This document shows positions 35,761 to 45,567 of a stretch of DNA of 64,000 bases, piece by piece. Below the pieces are notes generated by a model, which did not search any database, was not told the origin of the DNA, and saw nothing but the letters and a program-made list of their open reading frames with translations. The stretch lies in the NCBI GenBank assembly GCA_023375675.1, contig JALQBC010000001.1:1798001-1862000 (forward strand), written 5' to 3'. Source of the DNA: Cytospora piceicola (lineage: Eukaryota; Ascomycota; Sordariomycetes; Diaporthales; Cytosporaceae). Each line of letters begins with the position of its first letter. Positions within the stretch are counted from its first letter, which is position 1. The position numbers and the translations under genes are program-made.

Positions 35761-36265
35761 TAAAAAAGGGGATCGAGAGTAGTTTTTAAGCTCGATAATA
35801 TAAGGTAGTTCTCTTTTTCTTAAGCTATAAAGTACTTAGCGTAAAGGCCGTATATAATATAGAAGATATAATCTATAATATAATTAACCGTATTATAAGG
35901 AGGTATTAAAAGCGACTATAATAAGTATCGAAGCTTTCTTTTTCTTTTTTATATTTAAAAGAGAGCTAATACTTAATAGTAAGCCTTTTATAAAAAGCTA
36001 GTAAATAGTTATAAAGTTATTTAATAGACTTTTACTATATATCGGTAATAGTAAACGACTATAAGAATTAAAGTTTAATTTCGGGTAGCTATACTATTTA
36101 TATTTAATAGTAAATATAAGAAAAGACTATATTACGCTTAATACGGTCTTTAACCGCGTTAATATAACGTTTATTTAAAATTTAACAGGTATAATTAATA
36201 ACTTTAAAGACTATAATAATAAACCTTAAAAATAGATTAGAATTACTAGTTAGTAGCTAGTAGTA

Positions 36266-36327
36266 GTTAGTATTAAAGGGTACTAATAGTTTATATATTA
36301 ATTTCGTTTATACCTTTTAATACTAAC
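36266..36327. repeat. Hairpin repeat copy, 62 bp, flanked by TA
   Basis: GTTAGTATTAAAGGGTACTA...TATACCTTTTAATACTAAC with TA on both sides. Confidence 0.8.
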
Positions 36328-37059
36328 TAAAACGAAAGCTCTTTTTTAAAAGCTAAACGACTAAAGAGCAGAGGTACGAATTATAAAAAGCTTTTATCTT
36401 TATACTATTAAAGTAAGGTAACTTACTTAAATAACGTTATAGAAAAAAGGAGATAGGAAAAGCTATAAGTATATTTGTTAGATATTAAAGTAGTAGCTAA
36501 AAAGGCGATATTTAGTAAAAAAGACTAAGTTTACTACTAATATTTTCTAAAGCCTGATTTAAACGGATTATAATAATATAGGATATACTGTTTAAGTATA
36601 TATCCGAAATAAGTATATAGCCTTCCCGACTTATCGGATATAAGACTAAGATTATCTGTTAGAGGTAGTAATCGTTTATATAAATACGAAATCTTAGCTT
36701 AAAGGCGTAAAGCTGCTTTTCTATTAAATTATCGATACTAATATTACTATTATTATAGCTATAGTATAAAGACGAACCCGAGCCGATACCGATACTACTA
36801 CTATTACCGCCGCTTTATATATATATATTGCTTTATATATATATATTATTATTTAGCGTTAGCTAAAAACTAAACGTTTATAGGCCGAAAACTAAGTAAA
36901 TAAATAACGTAAAAAGTTATCTTATCTGTTATTTATAACGTTTATATATACTAACTTAAGTTTTAGCTAATAACGTTTATATACCGTCGTTTCGAGTATA
37001 CTTATTTTCGGCTTAATATGTTTTTTAGCTAGAAATATATTATATTATTTCCGATAGGG

Positions 37060-38080
37060 GCTTATTTTAACTATTAGAACCTTTTCGACTTATACTCGTA
37101 CTATAAGGAGCGTATACTCCCGGAGCCCGGAACTAGTTAAGATAAGTAAACTAAAAGGGAGCTGCTATCGTATACTGTTATATATAACGTAGAGATACTA
37201 TATAGCTTTTTTAAAATAGTATATAAGGATATAAGTAAAGCTTCGGAAATAAACGTAAAGCTTATACGTATATATAAGAGGGAGGAGTACAGCCTATAGC
37301 TCGATAGTAATATTATTAAAGTATAGGTCTTTTAAAGTATTATCTTCGAGATTATTAAGCGTTAGCTAAGTATTATTACCGAAACTTAGCTATAGGAAAG
37401 AGACGATACCTCTGCCTTTTATAATACCGGTATTTTTACCTTTAATAAGCTAACTATTACGTCGCCGGGCCTTTTATTTATATATTAGAATTCGTATTAA
37501 AAATAGGTAAGCGAGCCTGTGTTATCTTTATTAATATCGGATATAAAAGATGTTTTTATACAGTTTATATCGTCGGTTTTTAACTATAGCTTTACCTTAA
37601 GGCGTATTATCTTTAACCTTATAGGTAAAATCGTATAGGGCTTTATATAGCTTTAAAGGCTTTAAAAGCGAGATAAGGTACCTGTTACCTTTATAAGCTT
37701 TATTATAGAGAACCCGGGCCGGGCTTAAAACCTTTTAGTCGACTTCGTTAAGGTAATTAAAGAAAAGTATCCCGAAATCGCCTCGATTTTAAAAGGTAAC
37801 GGAAAGGACTAAAACACGGAAGAGGTTATACGTATATTCTTCGAGGCTATTATAAAGGTTAACAGATAGGTAGCTTAAATTAAAGATAAGGCCGAGGTAA
37901 CGTTTAATATCGTTTAAAAAACGGCCTAATAGTAATTTAGTATTATCGTATATAACGCCGACCGGATATACGATATTATAAATAAGATAGCCGACTAAAT
38001 AAAACGTTTTAGTTTTAATACCTTACGTAAAGGCGCGGCCTTTAATAACAGGGACGGATAGAGCTATAACGTTAAAGAAC
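37060..38080 (+). pseudogene. RIP-scarred coding remnant, unidentified
   Basis: One plus-strand frame persists for about 340 codons with normal amino-acid balance, for example DLYSYYKERILPEPGTS, SIIFEIIKR, VKVIKEKYPEIASILKGNGK and EEVIRIFFEAIIKVNR. It is broken only by TAA/TAG at positions where RIP of CAA, CAG or TGG would put them, and shows Tyr where His or Cys are likely. This is the clearest non-retroviral coding tract of the island. No known domain was recognised. It ends ~380 bp before the retrotransposon, next to an (AGT)n run at 38,401-38,445. Confidence 0.5.
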
Positions 38081-38402
38081 TATAATAGTATATTAGCTGT
38101 TTTTATTATTAGATAGATTTTATTTAGTTAAAATAAGACGGATTATAATAACGTTAGTTACTTTATCTTTAAAGTAACTAAATACTTTCTATAGTAGTTT
38201 ATAGAGATAAGTTTAGTAGCGGTAAGTTAATTTTTTAATCGCTTATATAAAATAAATTTATCGGGATTATAATTTATATAATAAAGCCTACTGTAGTATA
38301 CTATAAGGTAAACTAAGGTTAAAGAGACTATAAGGGAGGTAATTAGGATATATACCTAGATAGTATAGTATACTTTTAGGTTAATAGTAATTACTACTCG
38401 GC

Positions 38403-38443
<41 letters not shown>

Positions 38444-38459
38444 ATAACGGTATTAGGTA

Positions 38460-38464
38460 ACGGT
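38460..38464. repeat. Target-site duplication, left copy (ACGGT)
   Basis: ACGGT abuts the 5' LTR and is repeated right after the 3' LTR. Five bp is the usual Ty3/gypsy integration footprint. Confidence 0.85.
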
Positions 38465-38669
38465 TATCACGAGCTAAAGCCTACAGGGGCTTCGGCACAC
38501 ACGGGCCGAAGCCTACGCCACAACGCTACACCTACACTATAACGCTTAAGAGCAGTATAATCTCTGCTCTGCGTACTACTATAACAGCTACTTAGAATCT
38601 TCCCTTATAGAAGATTATAAACAGTAATAAGATCCCTTTCTGCAACTACTTAAAGGCTAGCCTTTTATA
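38465..38669 (+). repeat. 5' LTR (205 bp)
   Basis: Starts TATCAC (from TGTCAC) and ends TTTTATA (TTTCACA in the 3' copy), so the ancestral ends are TG...CA. It differs from the 3' LTR at about two dozen positions, all transitions, with no indel. It contains a GGCTTCGGC..GCCGAAGCC inverted repeat in U3. Confidence 0.95.
38580..38607 (+). promoter_or_regulatory. Putative LTR core promoter: TATA at 38580, transcript start near 38607
   Basis: TATAACAG lies ~27 bases before ATAGAAGATTATA, the segment complementary to the primer-binding site. In self-priming elements that segment is the RNA 5' end, so the spacing fits a TATA-directed start at 38607. U3 would be ~142 bp and R-U5 ~63 bp. Confidence 0.55.
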
Positions 38670-38682
38670 TATAATCTTCTAT
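38670..38682 (+). other. Self-primer binding site of the retrotransposon
   Basis: TATAATCTTCTAT begins at the first base after the 5' LTR. It is the exact reverse complement of ATAGAAGATTATA at 38,607-38,619 in the 5' LTR and at 45,500-45,512 in the 3' LTR. Tf1/sushi-group elements prime reverse transcription with the folded-back 5' end of their own RNA instead of a tRNA, with just this geometry. Confidence 0.8.
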
Positions 38683-38732
38683 CTATTATAATAGGCGATA
38701 GTACTGCTAAAGAGCAGTTATAGCTTAAAACG

Positions 38733-39990
38733 ATATTAAACAAGTCCTTACCTAAAATAAAGCGACCTGCCCTTACGTTAGACCTTTTCTAATAGCTATA
38801 AAGGTAGTAATTCAAGGCCTATAAACGAAACCGCGTTAACGAACGTAACGAACTTATATAAGTTGTTTTAAAACTACGTAAAAGTAATAAGATAAACCGT
38901 TATAAACTATAAAAACAGTTCGTAAACGCCCTTTAAAAAGCCGAAGCGAAATAAGCCGCTAATTAAATTTATACTTAGTTATAGGCTAGTAATACGTCGG
39001 CTATAAGAAAAGCGCCCCCCGATAAAAACCGAGCGGAACCTACTCTTACGTCTAAAGAACTACTATTCTTAGGCTTATATAATAACCGAGGCTTAAAATA
39101 TAATAACACAAACCGAAACTTCTTAGCTAACGAAAAACGTAAACCCCTCCCTTAGCCCGAGAAGTTTAATAGTAATCGGACACGTTACCTCCTATAAGAA
39201 GCGCAGATAAAATATAAACTCGATCGGGATATAAACTTTATCGGTAGTAACTACGATAAATACTATATAATTTATAATCGCTTAAAAAGAATAATAAAGA
39301 AACTCGCTAGCTCTTACTATACTACCGGTAAGCCTAATTAAAACTATAACCCTATTACTTTTATAACGTACCTTTATAGTTACTATTACAACGAAAATAT
39401 ACTAGTATAAGTAAAATAAGAGCTGCTTAAAACTATATAAAGCGAAAACTAGAAATTCTCTCCGTTCTATACGAACTAAAAATAAGTGCTTTCTGAGTTA
39501 AAAAAAACCCTTTAACTTAATAAAGCTAAGCTTACTATCCTTTCGAAAACGATTAACAATAAGCTAAAAAGAGAACTTATACCTATAAACATACCGACCT
39601 ACTATACAGAATAAGTTAAAACCGTACTTAAAATTATAAGAAATATAAAACGTTTAAACTTAAAAAAGAAAAATAGCTACTTAGCTACTTTTTATATAAG
39701 TACGCCTAAATAATCGAGATAATAAACGTTAATAATAATATACTACGTCGCTGCCGATAAAAATAGCAACGTTATAATAACCGGCGTAAACGCCGTAAAA
39801 GCTAGATAAGGTAAAAAGCAGTAAACACGCTAAGTAAGTAACGAAAAGATTTAACAACGTAAAGACGAAAACCTTTATTTACGTTATACCTAGTCCGACT
39901 ACTATACGAACCGCTATTATTTATTACTAGCTACGCCCCCTTTATAAAGCAACGTCTAAGCTATTATTACCTAAAAGAAGGAAAAGGAAA
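38733..39990 (+). pseudogene. gag: gag of the chromovirus, RIP-inactivated
   Basis: The frame (codon starts divisible by three in window numbering) begins at ATA 38733 (probably from ATG), reads LNKSLPKIKRPALTL, and is recognisable at PEKFN (39,156) and through a long helical capsid-like part. Near the end a CCHC zinc knuckle (39,876-39,917) is ruined: the three Cys and the His positions all read Tyr (TAT/TAC), with a Gln codon changed to TAG between them. Each is the expected product of RIP (TGT to TAT, CAC to TAC). It would package element RNA in virus-like particles. Confidence 0.8.
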
Positions 39991-42900
39991 ATAAGAACCT
40001 AATCGGCCTTTAAACAGAAAACAAGTAGCTCTTATACCTAGTTACATATAAAAGCTAAAAAGTATTAAGTTCGAGCTAAAGGCTATAAAGCTGCTTATAA
40101 ACGGTTCTTTTTTTATAGTTAACTTATTATATAATTAAATTAAGTTCGTTAATATACTAGTAGATACCGGCTATAAAAGCTACTTTACGGTTAATAACTA
40201 GCTTACTTATAACTTCTGCCTTATATACTTTCTTATCTCCCCCTACACTTTAAAATAAGTAGTAAGCTTTAAAACTACTACTCTTCCGGAAGTTATTTTA
40301 AAAATAACCTTTTTAAACGTCGACCTCGACAGATATAAACACCGCGTCTAAGCTTATATTATTCTATATCTATACTATAGTATTATCTTAAAAAAGCTAT
40401 AAGCCGAGATAAAACATATTATCTATACGGCTTATAAGTATTATATTATAATCGGACGAGTAGGCAACCTTAAGGTATAAGAATAAAGGTTTACTTTTAT
40501 TTCGAAGTACGTCGTTATAGGCGTTAGTATACTCGTCTTTAAAGCTAAAGTATAATAAGGTAAACGTTTATAAATAACGACTATATAGCTCTTTACCGTA
40601 ACGCTTATAAATATTAATAAAACACTTACTTTAAAAACCGAAGTATAGGTTACCGACCGCCTTTTATAAAAGTTCGCTTACTTTACTAAACTCTTCGATA
40701 AAGATAAAGAGGATAAGCTTTTACCGTACTGCTTAAAAGCTAACTACAAGATTTACTTTACCTTTAATATAAACGGTAAGCTAGTTAAAGCCTTATAAAG
40801 CCCCCTATACAGAATATCGCGAAATAAGCTTTTAGTCTTTTATAAGACATTTATTAAGCTGCTTAATAAAGGCTATATATAAGCGAGTAGCTTATTAGCA
40901 AACATATCGGTTATCTTTATTAAAAAGCTTAGTAAGGGCGTTTATTTCTATATAAACTATTATACCTTTAATACTATTACCCGAGCAGATCGGTACCCTC
41001 TCCTTTTTATTAAAGAAACACTTATAAGTATCTTATAAGTAAAATAGTTTATTAAGCTCGATATCCGAACGGCTTTTTATAAGCTCTGTATTAAAAAGAG
41101 GGATAAGTAGAAAACAGCCTTCCGGACTCGATTCGGCTTTTTCGAATAGTTAATAACACCTTTTAGCTTATCCGAAATACCTACTACCTTCTAATAATAT
41201 ATTAACTTAGTACTACGTAAACACCTCGATATTACTTACTTAACGTACCTCGATAACGTATTTATTTACTTTAACGGGATACGTTAAAACTATAATACTA
41301 AAGTTAAACAGATTTTAAACGCTTTATAAGCCGTAGGTTTTAACCTAAATATCTTTAAATACGAGTTCGGCGTATAGAAAATAAAATATTTTAAGTTTAT
41401 TATTAAAGCCGGGGTCGGAATTAAAATAAACCCGGAGAAACTACTTACTATTAAAGATTAAGAAGCTCTAAACACGCTTAAAGGTATATACAGCTTCTTC
41501 GGCTTCGCTAACTTCTACCGGTAGTTTATTAAGAATTACTTAAAAATCGCCGGCCTCTTTTTACTTTTTATAAAGAAAAAGACTCTCTTTCGTTAAGGAC
41601 CCGAGCAGGAAGCTTTCTTCGAGTAGCTTAAATACTGTTTTATTACCGAACCGGTTTTAGCCTAATACGATCTAAACCTTTATATACTTCTTAAAGTAAA
41701 TAGCTTTAAGTATTCTTTAAAAGGCTACTTATCTTAGTAAAGCTATAATAAACTATTTTACCCGATAGTATATTACTTATAGTAACTTACGTCTATAAAA
41801 AGTAATTATAAAATCTATAATAAAAAACTCTTTACTATTATAAGCTACTTAAGTATATAAAACGCCGAGCTTTATAATATAGCTTCCTTATTTACTATCT
41901 ACTTAGACTATAAGAATCTAAAGTACTTTATAATAACTCGACGTTTTTTAAAGCGTTAAGTTCGTTAGTTAAAAAAACTCTTACGCTTCCGCTTCTAGTT
42001 CGAATACTATAAGGAAGCCGCTATAACGCGACTAGATATACTATTTAAAAGGGAATAAAATATACCGAAAGGGATAGATAACGAACGCCTTATAAGTCGG
42101 GATATTTAATTACTTTATAAAGAATAGCTATCTTTAAGACAGCGTTAGAACAGTTTTACTTAACTTACTACTTTTATCGTTAGCGGTAAGACAGTTCTTT
42201 AAAACAGAAAGCTATTTACTTATAAAGACTTATAAAACGTATAAGATATTACTTTTAAATACAACACGAACTATTTTTACCTTATCCGAGCCGTCTATAA
42301 AAAGGCTAAAAGCTTCCTTTTTAATATACAGATAACAAATAATACGTTCTTTAACGTTTTAATTATAAAGTACGAAATAAATAACAACTATATTTTCTAG
42401 TTCCGAAAGAATATATAAATACTTAAGTAAAAGCCGTTACATACTAGCCTTATCTAAAATACCTATAACTCTTATATCTCTAGCTACCTTAAGCGGGATA
42501 TAACTATCTCGCTACTTAGTTATAAATACTTTTAGCCCGGGATATATCGTATAGTATGTCGCTTTATAAAAAACTACGACATTTATAAAAGGAAGATTAT
42601 TTAGCGATACCGGAAGAAAAGCCTTTTTAAGCCCTTTTTAGTTCTCGAGCAGATATAAAGCGAGTTATTTATCGACTTTATAACTTACTTACCTTAAGAA
42701 TATCTAAAAAACCCCGAGTTCTTTATAGTTATTATAAACAGGCTAAGTAAAGCTATTACGCTTAAGGCTATAATTATAATAAAAGCTAAAGCCTATACTA
42801 AACGGTTTTTAAACTACTATTAACGATTCTATAGTTTCTTTAACGCTTTAACTAATAACCGTAGCTTTAACTAAATAAAAGGATTTTAAAAACGCCTTTA

Positions 42901-43870
42901 TAATCTTATTAATATTAAGTAGCGACTAAGTACTATATATTACCTTAAGACCGATAGTATTACCGAGCGGGCTAACTAAAAGGTTTTCGATTACCTATAA
43001 GCTTTTATTATATATACTTAGTTCGATTAAAGCTTACTCCTTTTAAAGATATAGCTTACTATTAATAACCGGGATACTTTTATAATCGATATTAGCCTAT
43101 TTTTCCTTTAATACGGTTACTATACCGAGCTAATTTAATAAGTATAACGTTTAACTATACCGGCTTATAAGCCGTACGCTTAAGCCGAAGACTTTATATA
43201 ACGGCTTAAAGACGTAACGGAATTCGTTTAAGCGGCTATAGCCGCTATCTAATAGAGGATAAAAAGAGTAGCTAACTAACGGCGTAGCCCTATAAAGCGC
43301 TTTATTATAAGGGATTACGTTTAACTGTCTTTTAAAAACGTTTAAACTAACTAACCTTTTAAAAAACTCGCTTAACTATATAAGAAGTATCGTATATCCG
43401 CCGTAATAGACTTTTATACCGTAAAACTAAAGGTGCCGTTAGATATATATCTACGCTTTTATATAGATCTCTTATTAAAAGCAAGTAACAACCCGCTCTT
43501 ATTTTAAGCTTTTCGTAATTACTAGCTACCTTTAATCGTCTTAAAAAAGGGCGGAGATAAGGTAAAGCTTAAGTACTATATTAAAAGTATTCTTAGCGTA
43601 TATAAGAAGCCGGTATAAGGTAAACCTAAAGCAGGTATAGTATTAGAATATAAAGTTTACATTAAATAAGTTAGTTAAGTCTAGCCCTCTTAAGAACTAT
43701 TAGAAAACTTCGAAGATATAACCGTACTCGACAAGTATAAAAGCTACTACAGGTTAGCTTATAACTATAATAGCCCCCTTATATAAATAAAGAGAAAATC
43801 TACTATACTAAAGGCTATAGTAATTAGCTATAATAAGCCGCTATACCTCTGTTATTAGTATAATAGACGG
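39990..43870 (+). pseudogene. pol: pol (PR-RT-RNaseH-IN-chromodomain), RIP-inactivated
   Basis: All domains share one frame, offset by -1 from gag. Protease: LVDTG at ~40,157-40,171. Reverse transcriptase: AFRTRFG and ITPF then YLDNVFIYF at 41,246; the active site YLDD has become YLDN (GAC to AAC). RNase H: degraded segment ending GYLS then two stops near 41,735. Integrase: KNYDIYKRK near 42,565, FIDFIT near 42,670 with first Asp kept, LTNNRSFN near 42,845 where the second Asp reads Asn, and YYLKTDSITERAN at 42,938-42,976 with the Glu kept. The segment FYIDLLLKASNNPLLF near 43,450 matches the conserved post-integrase block of gypsy elements. Chromodomain: LEYKVYIK..., then S-stop-ELLENFEDI, at 43,640-43,730, with Trp codons turned to stops. 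Nonsense codons throughout make it inactive. Confidence 0.88.
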
Positions 43871-43923
43871 TTAGTACTAAATAATACGAAAACCTACGTT
43901 ATTTTATACTAATAGGTGCTAAC
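43870..43923. repeat. Hairpin repeat copy inside the retrotransposon, 54 bp
   Basis: GTTAGTACTAAATAATACGA...ATACTAATAGGTGCTAAC. Arms pair imperfectly (complement of right end: GTTAGCACCTATTAGTATAA). No TA flank on the left. Confidence 0.65.
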
Positions 43924-45340
43924 TTATTATATAAGCCGAAACAATATAATAATACTAGTAAGATAGAATTTAGCTAGCTTAAAGAAAGCAAGCTGCTCGA
44001 TACTAGCTATATACCTGTTTAAACTATAAACCTTCTTCTCTTCCGACGGCGGTAATAACTCCTTACGTCCCTATCCTTTTTTTTAAACTTATTAAACTAA
44101 GCGAAAGAGCAGCTTATAACATACCTATACGTATAACTATACTAGCTAACTCTTACTATCGCTCGAGTCGCGGCCTATATATAAAATAATAGATTTCTTA
44201 ATTTTAACTACCTTATCCTTTAGCTTATTAAGCTTAACCGTTAAGCTATAGACAGTAGTAATAAGACTTTAAATAAAGTTATTCTTTTACTTTTAAAAAG
44301 GAGTTAGCCGTTACTTAATAGATATAGTATTACTTACTACTTACGCGATAAGCTTAAACCTTATTATCTAAGTTTATACTAATAGTATATAAGCCGCTTA
44401 TAGCCTAAACACTACTACTACTTAAGCCGCTCGCCCGGATATCCTTTTTACTTTATAACTGCTTATAAGCTTAGATTACTATAAGACCGGCAGCGTTTTA
44501 CACCTCTACAGAATTTACGAAAACGAGTTAACCGTTTAAAGCCTACTTATAATAGGAAAAGGGGAGGCTTACCGTAATTCTAAAAATTAAACTACTTTAC
44601 CTTTTTAGCTAAAGTCTTAACAGCTTCGATTAGCTCCGGGTACTTAAATAGCTACCGAGTAGATTAGCACTATAACGCAAACGGCTTTTAAAAGAAGAAA
44701 CTTACTAAAGTATACAGGTAACTAGTATTCTTTCCGTTACTACTATACGTATAAGACGTATAATAAACTCCTTAACCTACCGGAAGGGTTAATAAAGTAT
44801 AAGCCGCTTAAAATAAGCCCCCGACTAGTTTATTACTTACCGGGGTAGTTATAATAAAACGCGTTAAAATCTTTAGCTAAGCGGTAAATATACTTAAAGC
44901 AGAAAACCTTATAAATATTATCGGAGTAAGTAGCTAAAGCGTTATAAGGGAAGTCGGCCTTAACCTTTTAAATACAATCTCGTTTCTTTTAGTTAATAGT
45001 AGCGAACGCTTTACCTATAAGCGACGTATAGGTAAAGGACGGCGATAAGCCGTACTTTCGTTTTCTAGCTATAGTAAATAAACGTTAAAGATTAAGCCGT
45101 TTATAAATAATACAGAAATAGCTACATAGCAGCTTAAAACCTTTATTATAATTAAAATAGAAGAAAAAAAGAGAGGGGGCACTTATAATAAGATTAACGG
45201 TTAAAAGAAAAAGAAAGAGAAAAGGCATATTCAAAAGGCTACGAAAGGTAATAGACTTAAGTAGGTAACGCTAAAGGTCCCTATAAGCGTACTCTCACGT
45301 AACGTACAGCGTATAAACCTTTAAGGTTAGGGATATACTT
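43871..45340 (+). other. Post-chromodomain region of the retrotransposon, unassigned
   Basis: About 1.4 kb between the chromodomain and the polypurine tract, much longer than the short 3' untranslated part usual for chromoviruses. Broken plus-strand frames suggest former coding sequence (for example around 44,760-45,000), but no env-like or other domain can be recognised. It begins with a copy of the island's hairpin repeat (43,870-43,923). Confidence 0.45.
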
Positions 45341-45353
45341 AGAAAGGGGGGGG
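45341..45353 (+). other. Polypurine tract
   Basis: AGAAAGGGGGGGG, four bases (CTAA) before the 3' LTR; the plus-strand DNA primer site. Confidence 0.75.
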
Positions 45354-45357
45354 CTAA

Positions 45358-45562
45358 TATCACAGGCTAAAGCCTATAAGGGCTTCGGCACATATAGGCC
45401 GAAGCCTACGCTATAACGCTACACCTACGCTATAACGCCTAAGAGCAATACAATCTCTACTCTGCGTACTATTATAGCAGCTACTTAGAATCTTCCCTTA
45501 TAGAAGATTATAAACAGTAATAGGATCCCTTTCTACGACCACTCAAGGGCTAGCCTTTCACA
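45358..45562 (+). repeat. 3' LTR (205 bp)
   Basis: Starts TATCACAGGCTAAAGCC, ends GCTAGCCTTTCACA, and is followed by the second ACGGT at 45,563-45,567. Same length as the 5' LTR, with only transition differences. Confidence 0.95.
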
Positions 45563-45567
45563 ACGGT
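45563..45567. repeat. Target-site duplication, right copy (ACGGT)
   Basis: Identical to 38,460-38,464. The surrounding target is a GGTAACGGTAA-rich simple sequence. Confidence 0.85.

Larger units (their letters stand above)
38465..45562 (+). mobile_element. Chromodomain Ty3/gypsy LTR retrotransposon (chromovirus), RIP-inactivated, 7,098 bp
   Basis: Complete structure: 205 bp LTRs at both ends, 5 bp target duplication, primer-binding site directly after the 5' LTR, polypurine tract before the 3' LTR, gag then pol in the order protease, reverse transcriptase, RNase H, integrase, chromodomain. All catalytic domains carry RIP damage. CA dinucleotides are more frequent here than in the surrounding island, which suggests it entered later or went through fewer RIP cycles. 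About 1.4 kb between the chromodomain and the 3' LTR is unexplained. Confidence 0.93.

Noticed and set aside
36780..36800. GATACCGATA word as a possible DNA polymerase B active site (YGDTDS type) of a Polinton-like element
   Set aside because: The local frame does not support the motif and no neighbouring polymerase blocks were seen.
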